From: Chloroflexota bacterium
GTDB taxonomy: Bacteria; Chloroflexota; Anaerolineae; Aggregatilineales; Phototrophicaceae
Direction: 5' to 3'
DNA: 44,685 nt
NCBI GenBank assembly: GCA_026706455.1
Contig: JAPOYS010000143.1
Span: forward strand, 1-44,685
Shown here: positions 33,715 through 42,794 of the stretch, piece by piece
Numbering within the stretch: the stretch's first letter is position 1
How the letters are laid out: each line of letters opens with the position of its first letter
Position numbers and translations under genes: made by a program
The notes under the pieces: generated by a model
Databases searched by the model: none
Told to the model about the DNA's origin: nothing
What the model saw: only the letters and a program-made list of their open reading frames with translations

Positions 33715-34656
33715 CTATTCTTCATAGTCCGGGTTGTCCCAGACAATGAGCAGGCCCGCGTCGCCGGCCGCCGGCTCATCGACATAATCGGTCACAACGC
33801 GCTCCGCACGGAAGCCGCGATTCATCTGCATCGTCACCGTCGGGTCCTTGATTTCACGCTTGATAACCTTGGCGCCGTAGTCGACCACATCCATCTTCTC
33901 GGCGTAGTCTCTGTATCCCATCAGCATCCCCACCGCATACCAGCCGCGCAAGTTGAGCCGCCGCGCCAACTGAAAGCGAGCCTCGTACAGCGCCGTGCCG
34001 ATTCCATGCCGCTGATACATCGGGTGCACCGCCATCTCGACGCCATAGAGCCATTCGCCATCCGCTTCGTGCGCGCTGAGCCGCATATCGCCGATAGCTT
34101 GCATCCAGGGCAGGATCGGCGCCGTCGGCGGGCGGGAAGTGCGCATGGTGGTGGCCATGCCGACGCAATGTCCCGCGCCGGGTCCGCTGATGCGCTGCGC
34201 TGCGAACTGCCCCTGTGGGAAGCGCTCGATATGCGCCAGTATATCGTCTTCGGTGAAACAGTCGTCGCATTCTTCATAAGCATCGGGTCGTATCCCGTAG
34301 GCATTCCACAAAGAGATGACAACGCTGGAAACATGAGCCGGCTTCGTGTTGAAAATGTCGACGCCGGGCAACCTAATGAGGGCGCTGCCGCCGTCATAGT
34401 CTTTGAGCCACCACTCGTCAAAGTTGAAGACATGAATCTTTCGCCCGTCTTCAATGTAGTATTCAATGCCGTTTTCATCCACTTGGTATTCGCGCGTTTT
34501 CCTGCCTTCCTCAATGAGATGCTTCTGTATTGAGGGCCAGTCGCGGTCAAGCGCTTGCCGCAGCGCCGCCATATTTTCATCGCTTTGATCGCCGCCAATG
34601 GCAGCCTCCATTTTGGAGATTTGACTCTCGATGTCCCTATCGCTCTTTTGCGACAT
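33715..34656 (-). CDS. GNAT-family N-acetyltransferase, first of two paralogues
   Basis: A 313-residue protein whose C-terminal half (about 135-313) is a GNAT domain with the acetyl-CoA loop VHPMYQRHGIGTALYEAR. The first 130 residues are not a recognizable domain. The C-terminal segment, from GEWLYGVEMAVHP to LLIVWDNPDY, resembles the GNAT at 42795-43436 ([13 protein letters not shown] to LIVWENPAY), so they are paralogues. I choose ATG 34656 because GAGGGGAG lies just upstream; ATG 34701 has no such site. It leads the five-gene operon. It may acetylate polyamines or an oxidized product, which is inference from context. Confidence 0.8.
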   Translation of the reverse strand: MSQKSDRDIESQISKMEAAIGGDQSDENMAALRQALDRDWPSIQKHLIEEGRKTREYQVDENGIEYYIEDGRKIHVFNFDEWWLKDYDGGSALIRLPGVDIFNTKPAHVSSVVISLWNAYGIRPDAYEECDDCFTEDDILAHIERFPQGQFAAQRISGPGAGHCVGMATTMRTSRPPTAPILPWMQAIGDMRLSAHEADGEWLYGVEMAVHPMYQRHGIGTALYEARFQLARRLNLRGWYAVGMLMGYRDYAEKMDVVDYGAKVIKREIKDPTVTMQMNRGFRAERVVTDYVDEPAAGDAGLLIVWDNPDYEE

Positions 34657-34741
34657 GACGCTCCCCTCTTCCCCCGCGTTATTCCAAATGGCAATGCGCA
34701 TTGGGATACGATACTATCTCAATCTACTGTATGGCAAGTCC

Positions 34742-35623
34742 ATGATATTGAGGCTGCGTCAACTCATGGCATTTCACCTGCGCCGCCTGCGGGAAAACGG
34801 TTCGCTGCTCGCCTTGCCGACCGTCGCCTGGCTGGTCGTCTTCTTTGTGTTGCCCCTTGTCATCGTACTTGTCGTCAGCTTCATGTCTCGCGGGCGCGGC
34901 GGCGTAGGGCAAATGCCCCTCACAGTCGAGCATTACGAGCGCACATTTGGCGTCTTCTTCATCATACTGCAGCGCTCGATTGGGCTGGCGGCTTTGACCA
35001 CGATTGTCTGCCTGCTGGTCGGCTATCCGCTCGCATTCTTCATCGCCACCCGCCGCCGTCGACTCGTTCAGCAGATCACGCTATTTCTGGTGATTCTGCC
35101 ATTCTGGACGAACTTCCTGATCCGCACCTACGCCTGGCGAATCTTGCTGGGCGAGGAAGGCACGATCAACGGAGTCTTGCTGAGCCTCGGATTGATCGGC
35201 GAGCCGCTTTCGCTCCTGAATACGCAATTCGCCGTTCTCGTCGGGCTCGTCTATGGCTTTCTGCCCTTCATGGTTCTGCCGATCTTCGCTTCGGTCGAGC
35301 GCTTCAACTTCCGCTACGTCGACGCGGCGCATGACCTGGGCGCCAACGATCTGCGGACATTCCTGCGCGTCGTGCTGCCTTTGACGCTGCCCGGCGTGCT
35401 GGCCGGCTGCGCGCTCGTATTCATCCCGTCGGTCGGCGCCTTTGTCACGCCTGATCTGCTCGGCGGCACGAAAGGCTTGATGATCGGCAATTTGATCAAC
35501 AAGCAATTCGGCGGTTCGGGCAACATGCCCTTGGGCTCGGCGCTGTCGATCGTGATGATGGCGGTTGTGATGATCTCGCTCTTGGTCTACACGCTCGCCA
35601 ATCGGCGCGAGGCGAGCCGTTGA
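34742..35623 (+). CDS. potB: Spermidine/putrescine-type ABC transporter permease PotB
   Basis: One of two inner-membrane permeases of a polyamine-type importer. The 293-residue protein has six helices, starting with ALPTVAWLVVFFVLPLVIVLVVSFM. The EAA coupling loop is DAAHDLGANDLRTFLRVVLPLTLPGVLAG, and SVGAFVTPDLLGG is typical of PotB. The start is uncertain: ATG 34742 and ATG 34766 are both in frame, with weak ribosome-binding sites. It is divergent from the GNAT operon across an 85-bp gap that must hold both promoters; I see no convincing pair. The stop lies 2 bases before the potC ATG. Confidence 0.9.
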   Translation: MILRLRQLMAFHLRRLRENGSLLALPTVAWLVVFFVLPLVIVLVVSFMSRGRGGVGQMPLTVEHYERTFGVFFIILQRSIGLAALTTIVCLLVGYPLAFFIATRRRRLVQQITLFLVILPFWTNFLIRTYAWRILLGEEGTINGVLLSLGLIGEPLSLLNTQFAVLVGLVYGFLPFMVLPIFASVERFNFRYVDAAHDLGANDLRTFLRVVLPLTLPGVLAGCALVFIPSVGAFVTPDLLGGTKGLMIGNLINKQFGGSGNMPLGSALSIVMMAVVMISLLVYTLANRREASR

Positions 35624-35625
35624 AT

Positions 35626-36528
35626 ATGGCAGCCGCATCCCAAATGCTCGTCAACGAACAAGCTATGCGGCGCAATCACATGGTCCGCCAGCTGGGCAAA
35701 GTCGGCCTTTGGCTGAATCCGATCTTTGCCTACTTCTTCCTTTGGGCGCCGATTGTTGTTCTCGTGCTCTTCTCCTTCAACAGCAGCCGGTCGGTGGCCT
35801 CGTTCACCGGCTTTACGCTGAAATGGTACAACAACATTTTGAACAACGTCATGGGCGCCGAGCGCGCTTTTTCCACCGAGATCATGCTCAACGCATTTCG
35901 CAACAGCCTCTTCGTCGGAACGGTCGCCACGCTTATCGCCACCGTTCTGGGAACCTTGATCGCGCTGGCGATGGCGCGGGGCCGCTTTCCCGGCAAGGGG
36001 CTGATTGACGGACTGCTCTTCCTGCCGGTGGTCATCCCGGAAATCACGCAGGCGATATCGCTGGCTATTTTCTTCAAGGTGGCTTTCGACTGGATCGCGG
36101 TCATCAGCGGCGAACGCATCTTCCCCGGCTTTCATACCATCATCATGGCGCATGTGACTTTCAACATCTCGTTTGTCGCCATTGTCGTACGGGCGCGGCT
36201 GGCTGATATGGATCCGCAACTGGAGGAAGCGGCAAAGGATCTGGGCGCCAATCCCTGGCAAGCCTATTGGCGCGTGACCTTCCCGCTGATTCTGCCCGGC
36301 GTCATATCGGGCGCCTTGCTGGCTTTCACGCTTTCGCTCGATGATTTCGTCATCACCTTCTTCACGTCCGGCGTCGGCACCTCTACCCTGCCCGTCTTCG
36401 TCTACGGCTTGCTGAAGCTGACGGTCACGCCCGAGGTGAACGCCATCTCGACAATTATGATGGTCTTGAGTACGCTATTGATCGGCATTTCATTGGCTTT
36501 GCAGGGGCGCAATGCGTCCCGCTCTTAG
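35626..36528 (+). CDS. potC: Spermidine/putrescine-type ABC transporter permease PotC
   Basis: The second permease, 300 residues, six helices (first: NPIFAYFFLWAPIVVLVLFSF). It has the PotC-type FNSSRSVASFTGFTLKWY loop after helix 1, the coupling loop EAAKDLGANPWQAYWRVTFPLILPGVISG and SLDDFVITFFTSG. The ATG at 35626 follows the potB stop closely; TTG 35620 overlaps it in a TTGA and is possible. Translational coupling is likely. Confidence 0.92.
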   Translation: MAAASQMLVNEQAMRRNHMVRQLGKVGLWLNPIFAYFFLWAPIVVLVLFSFNSSRSVASFTGFTLKWYNNILNNVMGAERAFSTEIMLNAFRNSLFVGTVATLIATVLGTLIALAMARGRFPGKGLIDGLLFLPVVIPEITQAISLAIFFKVAFDWIAVISGERIFPGFHTIIMAHVTFNISFVAIVVRARLADMDPQLEEAAKDLGANPWQAYWRVTFPLILPGVISGALLAFTLSLDDFVITFFTSGVGTSTLPVFVYGLLKLTVTPEVNAISTIMMVLSTLLIGISLALQGRNASRS

Positions 36529-36556
36529 ATCCTTGTCGCATTGGGAGGAAACTAGC

Positions 36557-37642
36557 ATGAAGACATTACTGCTTTTGATCGCAGTTCTTTGCCTAATGGC
36601 GCCAATCGCCATCGCCCAGGATATGGAGCGCGAGCCCTGGACCTGCCCCGAAGGCTACGAAGGGCAGACCTTGAGCATCTTCAACTGGTCGACCTATATC
36701 GCCGAGGACACCGTGCCCAACTTTGAAGAAGCCTGCGGCGTCAGCGTCAACTACGATATCTACGAGAGCAACGAACAGATGCTGGCGCGCATCCGCCAGG
36801 GCAATCCGGGCTACGACATCATCGTGCCGAGCGGCGGCACCGTGCAGCGCATGGCTGAGGAAATGCTGCTGATTCCGCTCGATATGGAGATGATCCCCAA
36901 TGCCGCCAACATCATCCCCGATCTGCTGGGCGCGGCCTACGATCCGGAGAACAAGTACTCGCTGCCCTATCAATGGGGCACGGTCGGCGTCGGTTACAGC
37001 ACGGAAGTCTTCCCCGACGGCATCAGCTCCTGGAACGAAGTGTGGGAGCATGACGGTCCCGTCGCCTGGCTGGATGATCGCCAGACGATGCTCGGCATCG
37101 CCCACCTATTTCTGGGCAACGATCCCAATACGACCGACCCCGGCGAGATCGGCGCCGCGCGCGATTACTTGATCGATAAAGGCGGCAATGTCGTCACAGT
37201 CGCCGCTGATGACGGCCAGGTGCTGCTGGAACGCGGCGATGTCGATATCGCGGTCGAATACAACGGCGATATTTTGCAGATCTCTTGGGATTGCGAATGC
37301 GATGACTACGCCTATTCCATACCGGAAGAAGGCAGCAACGTCTGGATCGATAATCTCTCGATCCCGGTGGACGCGCCCAATCCGGAACTGGCGATGGTCT
37401 TCATCGATTACATCCTCGATGCCAAGGTCGGGGCTGATCTGACCAATTACATCTGGTACGCCTCGCCCAACCAAGCGTCGATCGAGTCCGGCTACATAGA
37501 CGAAGAGATCCTGAACGATCCGGCGATCTTCCCGCCGCCCGAGCAGGTCGCCAATCTCTTCGCGATCATTGACGTCGGTCCCGAAGCCGAAGAGCTGATC
37601 AACAACGCCTGGGATGAATTGCTGATCTTCCTCGGGCAGTAG
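36557..37642 (+). CDS. potD: Polyamine-binding periplasmic/lipid-free substrate-binding protein PotD
   Basis: Extracytoplasmic binding protein of 361 residues. A signal peptide (MKTLLLLIAVLCLMAPIAIAQ) is clear, with a likely cut after AIA. There is no lipobox cysteine. The mature part starts the PotD fold at TLSIFNWSTYIAEDTVPNFEEACGV. It continues with NEQMLARIRQGNPGYDIIVPSG, the YSLPYQWGTVGVGY hinge and the LLERGDVDIAVEYNGDI segment carrying acidic residues that grip amines. GGGAGG lies eight bases before the ATG at 36557. Homologues bind spermidine or putrescine; which one applies cannot be read here. Confidence 0.92.
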   Translation: MKTLLLLIAVLCLMAPIAIAQDMEREPWTCPEGYEGQTLSIFNWSTYIAEDTVPNFEEACGVSVNYDIYESNEQMLARIRQGNPGYDIIVPSGGTVQRMAEEMLLIPLDMEMIPNAANIIPDLLGAAYDPENKYSLPYQWGTVGVGYSTEVFPDGISSWNEVWEHDGPVAWLDDRQTMLGIAHLFLGNDPNTTDPGEIGAARDYLIDKGGNVVTVAADDGQVLLERGDVDIAVEYNGDILQISWDCECDDYAYSIPEEGSNVWIDNLSIPVDAPNPELAMVFIDYILDAKVGADLTNYIWYASPNQASIESGYIDEEILNDPAIFPPPEQVANLFAIIDVGPEAEELINNAWDELLIFLGQ

Positions 37643-37670
37643 GCAATTCGCTCGCTGCCATACCAAATTT

Positions 37671-37717
37671 GTAGGGGCGACTGACAGTTTGTATCTACGC
37701 AACCCTGTGAGTCGCCC
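37671..37717. repeat. Palindromic repeat of the GTAGGGGCGA type between potD and potA
   Basis: GGGCGACT (37675-37682) pairs with AGTCGCCC (37710-37717). ACAG (37684-37687) and CTGT just inside extend the stem past one mismatch. The outer GTAGGGGCGA matches the other repeat loci. Within the pot operon it could act as a processing or attenuating hairpin that lowers PotA relative to PotBCD. Confidence 0.68.
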
Positions 37718-37741
37718 GCCAGAGCGTAAAGGCTCAACCCC

Positions 37742-38878
37742 ATGTCAACTTACGATGTCGAGCTGATAGACATCGTAAAGGACTTCGATTCGGGCAGCGG
37801 CAAACTGCGCGCGGTCGATGAAGTCAGCGTACAGATCGCCGATGGCGAGTTCTTCGCCCTGCTGGGACCCAGCGGCTGCGGCAAGACGACGACGCTTCGT
37901 CTGATCGCCGGCTTCGAGCAGCCGAGCGCCGGGCGCGTGCTCATTCGCGGCATCGCGATGGAAGGCATCCCCGCCTACCACCGGCCCGTGAACACCGTCT
38001 TTCAGGATTACGCCCTATTCCCCCATTTAACCGTCGAGCAAAACATTATGTTCGGCTTGCAGATGGAGGGAACAAAAGCAAAAGAGGCGCGCAAGCGGGC
38101 GGCTGAGGCGCTTGAAATGGTGCGTCTGTCCGGCGTCGGCAAGCGCAAACCGCGGCAGCTCTCCGGCGGGCAGCAGCAGCGGGTGGCATTGGCGCGCGCG
38201 CTGGTCAAGAAACCGGCTGTGCTCCTGCTCGCTGAACCCTTGGGCGCGCCTCATCTCAAGCTGCGAAAGAATATGCAGGTTGAATTAAAAGCTCTGCAGC
38301 GCGATGTTGGCATCACCTTCATTTACGTGACGCATGATCAGGAAGAGGCGATCACGATGGCCGATCGCATCGCCGTTATGAATGACGGAAAGATGCTGCA
38401 AATTGGCGCGCCCGAGGAGATCTACGAACAGCCCGCCACACGTTTCGTCGCCGACTTCATCGGCGAAACCAATTTCATCGACGGGGTGCTGATTGAGCGC
38501 GGGCTCGATGGCAAAGCCAAGGTCAGGCTGACGGACGAAACCGTAATCACAGCGCAAGCGTCCAAGGCGCTGACCAGCGAATCCGGGCTGGTAACCGTCG
38601 CCATTCGTCCCGAACGGATTGGACTCTCAACCTCGCCCAGTTCCGCCGATGCGCTGGTGGAAGGCGTCGATGCCAGCGAAATCACGATGCTTGACGCGCA
38701 GGTCATCGACAATCAATACATCGGAACGGACACGCGCTACACACTGCGCGCTGGCGACGCAATCGAATTGGTCGCGCGCAGGCAGAACATTGACGGGCGA
38801 GACGGCGGCGCCTTCCACATCGGCCATTCAGTCAAAGCCTTTTGGCGCAATATCAGCGCGACCGTCCTTGACAGTTAG
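37742..38878 (+). CDS. potA: PotA-like ABC transporter ATPase with degenerate Walker B and D-loop
   Basis: ATPase of the polyamine importer, 378 residues. Walker A GPSGCGKT (42-49), Q-loop VFQDYALFPHLTV (Gln88), signature LSGGQQQRVALARAL (140-154) and switch His198 (YVTHDQEEA) are intact, and the C-terminal TOBE-type domain is complete. The Walker B, however, reads LLLAEPLGAPHLKLRK where the family has LLLDEPLGALDLKLRK. The magnesium-coordinating Asp is Ala164 (codon GCT at 38231), and the D-loop Leu-Asp is Pro170-His171. The catalytic Glu165 remains. As a homodimer both sites would be affected. Either the transporter is impaired, or these are sequence errors in an otherwise normal gene. AAAGG precedes the ATG. 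Confidence 0.9.
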   Translation: MSTYDVELIDIVKDFDSGSGKLRAVDEVSVQIADGEFFALLGPSGCGKTTTLRLIAGFEQPSAGRVLIRGIAMEGIPAYHRPVNTVFQDYALFPHLTVEQNIMFGLQMEGTKAKEARKRAAEALEMVRLSGVGKRKPRQLSGGQQQRVALARALVKKPAVLLLAEPLGAPHLKLRKNMQVELKALQRDVGITFIYVTHDQEEAITMADRIAVMNDGKMLQIGAPEEIYEQPATRFVADFIGETNFIDGVLIERGLDGKAKVRLTDETVITAQASKALTSESGLVTVAIRPERIGLSTSPSSADALVEGVDASEITMLDAQVIDNQYIGTDTRYTLRAGDAIELVARRQNIDGRDGGAFHIGHSVKAFWRNISATVLDS

Positions 38879-38898
38879 TCTGGCTCGTCGCGATGGCG

Positions 38899-38930
38899 TC
38901 GATGGCGCGGCGCCGCGACATCGCCATCGA
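38899..38930 (+). terminator. Stem-loop after potA, possible transcript end
   Basis: TCGATGGCG (38899-38907) pairs perfectly with CGCCATCGA (38922-38930) around a 14-base loop, 20 bases after the potA stop. No T-run follows, so it is not a classic intrinsic terminator; it could stabilize the 3' end. Confidence 0.35.
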
Positions 38931-38983
38931 TTCCGACTTGTGGTAAGATCCGTTTTCCGACCGACTCCGATCGGCTCAACCTT

Positions 38984-40201
38984 ATGATTGCCCTCGAACG
39001 CGATAACAGGCTTTCCGACATAGGCGGCGCAAGCAGCAAGCCAATTGACGCGCGGACCGGCTTTGAGATCACAGCGGACTTCGAGCGCTTCAACCAAAAG
39101 TACGACATGTTCAACCGCGCCGTTTGGGACGACGATGTGCGTTCAGAGCGTTCGCGCAAATTCTTCGAATCCTACTTCACCGATCTGGCGCAATTTCGCA
39201 AGGTCGAGGGCTTCAATCACCGCGACTACGCCCTGCGCAACGCCGCCTGGTATATCGCCGATTTCACGGCTGATCTGCTGGAGATGACGCAAGATCGCAA
39301 AGAAGGTTTCCTCGATAGCTACACCATGTTCCGCGAAGGCGCGACGCGGAGAACAGACGCGACCGCCGCCGAGAACACCGCCGACCTCAAGCGGGCGGGC
39401 AAGTTCCTCGGCGCTGACGCCATCGGCATCTGCGCATACGATGAGCGCTGGGTCTATACGCACAATTACAGTCGCCAGAAGCTGACCGACAAAGAGATGG
39501 ACTTGCCGAACGACCTGAGCCATGTCGTTGTGATCGCCAACGAAATGGATCATCAGACGATTCAGACGGTGCCTTCTGCTTTGAGCGGCGCCGCCACAGG
39601 GCAGGGATACAGCCGCGATATCATCGCTGTGCTCTCGATCACGCAATACATCCGCAATCTCGGTTATCGCGCCGTCGCCAGCTTGAACGATACGGCGCTC
39701 TCGATTCCGCTGGCGATTCAGGCCGGGCTGGGGCAATACGGGCGGCACGGTCTCCTGATCACGCCCGAGTTTGGTCCGCGTGTGCGCATCGCCAAGATCT
39801 TCACCGACTTGCCGCTGAACGCCGACGAGCCGATTGATTTCGGCGTGACCGAGACCTGCAATATATGCCGCCGCTGCAGCGATGGCTGCCCGGTCAAAGC
39901 CATCCCGTTTGGCAAGCCGAACTTCGACACGCACGACGGCGTATCCCATCTGAATGGCGTCAAAAAGTGGACGATCAAAGCCAAGCAGTGCTTCACATTT
40001 TGGGTGAATCAGGGCACGGATTGCTCGATCTGCATCCGCGTTTGCCCCTATAACAAGGACTTTTCCCAGCCCTTCAATCGGCTGCTGCGCTGGATGTTGA
40101 GCAATCGCTGGCGGCGGCTGGCTCTCTGGCTGGATTCCAAGCTCAAATATGGCGAGCGCAGAACGGCCGGCTGGTGGTGGCGGCGCGTCGCCAAGGGCTA
40201 G
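38984..40201 (+). CDS. Reductive-dehalogenase-like protein with two 4Fe-4S clusters, no export signal
   Basis: A 405-residue protein of the corrinoid/iron-sulfur RdhA-QueG superfamily. The core shows GLGQYGRHGLLITPEFGPRVRIAKIFTDLPL, which closely follows the pattern of reductive dehalogenases. Cluster one is Cys292, 295, 298 and 302 (CNICRRCSDGCP). Cluster two is Cys336, 347, 350 and 354 (C-X10-C-X2-C-X3-CP). There is no twin-arginine signal and no rdhB anchor gene, so it is not a respiratory enzyme of the usual kind. A cytoplasmic catabolic dehalogenase or a different corrinoid redox enzyme is possible. It needs cobalamin, which gives a possible link to the chelatase locus, but nothing connects them directly. 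Confidence 0.78.
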   Translation: MIALERDNRLSDIGGASSKPIDARTGFEITADFERFNQKYDMFNRAVWDDDVRSERSRKFFESYFTDLAQFRKVEGFNHRDYALRNAAWYIADFTADLLEMTQDRKEGFLDSYTMFREGATRRTDATAAENTADLKRAGKFLGADAIGICAYDERWVYTHNYSRQKLTDKEMDLPNDLSHVVVIANEMDHQTIQTVPSALSGAATGQGYSRDIIAVLSITQYIRNLGYRAVASLNDTALSIPLAIQAGLGQYGRHGLLITPEFGPRVRIAKIFTDLPLNADEPIDFGVTETCNICRRCSDGCPVKAIPFGKPNFDTHDGVSHLNGVKKWTIKAKQCFTFWVNQGTDCSICIRVCPYNKDFSQPFNRLLRWMLSNRWRRLALWLDSKLKYGERRTAGWWWRRVAKG

Positions 40202-40325
40202 CCGCTAACGGAAACGGCAGCAAGTTTCTGACGACTGCTCTACGCTGGAAGAGCCTTGCTTGACCGAAAGCAGCGCTTGCTGCTATGCTCGCAACCGGCA
40301 GGCAAAATAGCGTGACGCGAAACTG

Positions 40326-40730
40326 ATGAATCATCTCTTCCAGGTCTTGCAAGCGGGTCCTTTGCGTTTGACGCTCGCCATCGGCTGGTCGCTTCTGCTG
40401 ACGCTGCTCCTGCTTCAGCCTGAGGCCGATCCCGTCATTGACCTTGGTCTGCCGCGCGGCGACAGCTCGCTGGAGCGCGAGATCTTCTTCATCGCGCTGC
40501 ATCTGCTGGCTTTCGCCTTGACCTGCAGCCTGTGGTGCTGGGCTTTGGCGCGCTTCGTCGATCGGCGGGCGAGCCTATACGCCGCCGTTCTCATCGCCAT
40601 AGGCTTGGGCATCGCAACGGAAACCCTGCAGAGCCTGACCCAAGATCGCCACGCCTCGCCAATCGACCTAATCGCAAATCTCGGCGGCGCCTTGATCGCA
40701 GCGCGAATCATCTGGCGGCGCTGGCGATAG
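40326..40730 (+). CDS. VanZ-like small membrane protein
   Basis: A 134-residue protein with about three to four membrane helices and the C-terminal VanZ-type pattern ATETLQSLTQDRHASPIDLIANLGGAL, including the conserved Asp, Asn and Gly. Family members are mostly of unknown function; only a few affect teicoplanin tolerance. The ATG at 40326 has no strong ribosome-binding site. It follows the dehalogenase-like gene by 124 bases. Confidence 0.72.
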   Translation: MNHLFQVLQAGPLRLTLAIGWSLLLTLLLLQPEADPVIDLGLPRGDSSLEREIFFIALHLLAFALTCSLWCWALARFVDRRASLYAAVLIAIGLGIATETLQSLTQDRHASPIDLIANLGGALIAARIIWRRWR

Positions 40731-40803
40731 CCCTTGTTTCCAACCCGAGGCAAAGGCCGCGAACGTATGACATCGCCTCGCCCACCGCTGCCGGCCGGGG
40801 GAG

Positions 40804-40911
40804 TGTCGAACTAGGCGGCCATGATTCACACAAGAATGTGTGTAGGGGCGACACTTGTGTCACCCTCAATTGCCAAGACAGGTTTAGGGCAAGACAAGGC
40901 TCGCCCCTACA
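40804..40911. repeat. 108-bp intergenic palindromic repeat, copy B
   Basis: Same element as 27908-28015, in the same orientation, with 101 of 108 bases identical. Four of the seven changes fall in the last hairpin and break its 9-bp stem (GGGCAAG... against ...GCTCGCCC), so this copy has partly decayed. The terminal inverted repeat is intact. It fills part of the 327-base gap 40731-41057. The rest of that gap is AT-richer leader sequence with a TAGGAT at 41022-41027 that may be the -10 of the next gene (weak -35). Confidence 0.85.
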
Positions 40912-41057
40912 GGCTGCTGGATTGGCGTGATATGCAATGGTTTAGAATGCTTCTCTGTGAACTCACAAAAACTCGGTGTACTCGGTGCTTAGATTACATA
41001 CTTACTTGGAAGTACTTGTGCTAGGATAGCGTCGTGTCCACGAGGGAGTACGGCTCA

Positions 41058-42779
41058 ATGAAACTATTGTTCAGTACATTCCTTTTATTGATGAGTATTG
41101 CGCTCATCGCTGGCGGAAGCGCGGCGCAAGTCGACGACCGGCCGATATTCGCTTTTCGCAACGGCGACATCTGGAAACTGGACCTGGCAGGCGGGATAGC
41201 GCAGCCGTTAACGCACTGGGATAGCAATGGCGGCCCCATCCTCTCTCCGAATGGAGCTGAGATCGTCTTTCTGTCCCTATCGCCCGAATTCGTCGCGCAG
41301 TATGAAGCGGGCGCCACAACACAGGCAGGCGGCGCGGCGCCAGCCAACATCTGGGTCATGGATGTCGCGTCGGAGACCTTCACGTTAATCGCCGACCAAA
41401 CGGGCGCGAGCGCGGCCGGAATCCTGCGATCGCTCCCGAATTGGTCGCCGGACAGCCGCCAGCTTGCCTGGCTGCAGCTGGACCCGGGCGCGCAGACGCT
41501 CGATAGCGCGCAATTGCTCTTGCACGATTTGGAATCCGGCGCGGCCTCCACACTGGTCGCCAAGGTTGATCTCGGATTTCAAGCCAGCGACATCCGCATG
41601 CCCAGCCTGCGTTGGGGCGACGGCGGCATCGCCTGGCTGCATTTCGACTTTGCCAATGGCGGCCAAAATCCGTTTCTTCATATTCAGTTTCTCGACCCGA
41701 CCAGCGGCGAAATGAAACAATACGATCTCGGCTTGAAGGAAACGCGCGGCAATACCGTTCGCGACTTCATGTGGGTGAAGCATCTGGGGCGCAGCCTGAT
41801 GGCGCTGCAAATACAGAATTACTGGGACGTGATCGACCCGCAAGACGGATCGCGCAGTCGATTGTCGGCGCCGCCCCGCCTGCAAAACCGTAACCGCCCC
41901 GGCGGGCTGCAATTGATCCCGCACGCAGTCGAGGACGGAAGAGGCGGCTGGGTCATCCACTGGCATGCGTCAAGCGGCGTCAATATTTTCGATACGGGTT
42001 ATCGGAGCGCCCGCGTCAACCGCAATTATCGCCCCGCGCTCTCCAGCGATGGCATGGCAATGGCTTGGCAAGACGACGAGCGCGTCAGCTTGTGGCGGCT
42101 TGGCTCAGCCGAGGGCAGCCAATCGCTGGCCGAAATCGCCAGCCGCTGGGAATTTCCGCTGCCGCAGCCTTTTGGTCTCGTCTGGGCGCCAAGCGAATGG
42201 GTGACCAGCGACTCGCTGGCGCGCGCGCAAGTGGCGCCGGCGCTTGAACCGCGCGCGTCTGGCTGCGACCTCGCGCCATTGTTGCGCCCGGGGCAGCAAG
42301 CGGCCGTCAGCCCCGGGCTTGCCAATCGGGTGCGCGATTCCGCTTCGCTAGAAGCCCGCGTGATCGGCACGATCGAGGCGAGTGATGTCGTTACAATTGA
42401 TACCGGTCCGGTATGCGCCGACGGCTACCATTGGTATTCCGTCCGCAACGAGCGCATCGCCGGCTGGACGGCGCAAGGCAGCGATGGCGCATACTGGCTG
42501 CTCTATCATGTGAACTGCGTCAACAGCCCGCCGATCCGCCTGACCGCCACGATGCGCGCCAAAGTCAGCGACGGCTACGCGTTGAGCGTGCGCAGCGGCA
42601 AAGGAAATGTAGGTACAGCTGTACTGGCGGTGGCCGCGCCCGGCGATACATTCATGATCACCGGTTGGCCCGAGTGCGATTCGAGCGGCGAACGCTGGTA
42701 TCCGATACAGTTTGATTCAATGCTCGGCTGGATCGCGGCCGGCAGCGGCGACTATTACTTCATAGAAGCGGCTGGATAA
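41058..42779 (+). CDS. Secreted beta-propeller protein with C-terminal SH3-like repeats
   Basis: A 573-residue exported protein. A signal peptide covers about residues 1-24 (LLFSTFLLLMSIALIAGGSAAQ-type core). The first 370 residues are TolB/WD-like strands (IFAFRNGDIWKLDL, GGPILSPNGAEIVFLS, NWSPDSRQLAWLQLD), though the repeats are irregular. Two SH3-like segments follow, about 390-470 (ANRVRDSASLEARVIGTI) and about 490-573 (ALSVRSGKGNVGTAVLAV), each ending in a Trp-rich strand. Paired Cys residues in these segments may form disulfides. The function is unknown; cell-wall or envelope binding is plausible. GAGGGAG precedes ATG 41058. Confidence 0.7.
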   Translation: MKLLFSTFLLLMSIALIAGGSAAQVDDRPIFAFRNGDIWKLDLAGGIAQPLTHWDSNGGPILSPNGAEIVFLSLSPEFVAQYEAGATTQAGGAAPANIWVMDVASETFTLIADQTGASAAGILRSLPNWSPDSRQLAWLQLDPGAQTLDSAQLLLHDLESGAASTLVAKVDLGFQASDIRMPSLRWGDGGIAWLHFDFANGGQNPFLHIQFLDPTSGEMKQYDLGLKETRGNTVRDFMWVKHLGRSLMALQIQNYWDVIDPQDGSRSRLSAPPRLQNRNRPGGLQLIPHAVEDGRGGWVIHWHASSGVNIFDTGYRSARVNRNYRPALSSDGMAMAWQDDERVSLWRLGSAEGSQSLAEIASRWEFPLPQPFGLVWAPSEWVTSDSLARAQVAPALEPRASGCDLAPLLRPGQQAAVSPGLANRVRDSASLEARVIGTIEASDVVTIDTGPVCADGYHWYSVRNERIAGWTAQGSDGAYWLLYHVNCVNSPPIRLTATMRAKVSDGYALSVRSGKGNVGTAVLAVAAPGDTFMITGWPECDSSGERWYPIQFDSMLGWIAAGSGDYYFIEAAG

Positions 42780-42794
42780 GAGCGAAAGCCGGTC

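Noticed and set aside
34555..35334. Plus-strand frame overlapping the GNAT start and potB
   Set aside because: Out of frame with potB, no membrane helices, Arg/His-rich composition typical of a shadow.
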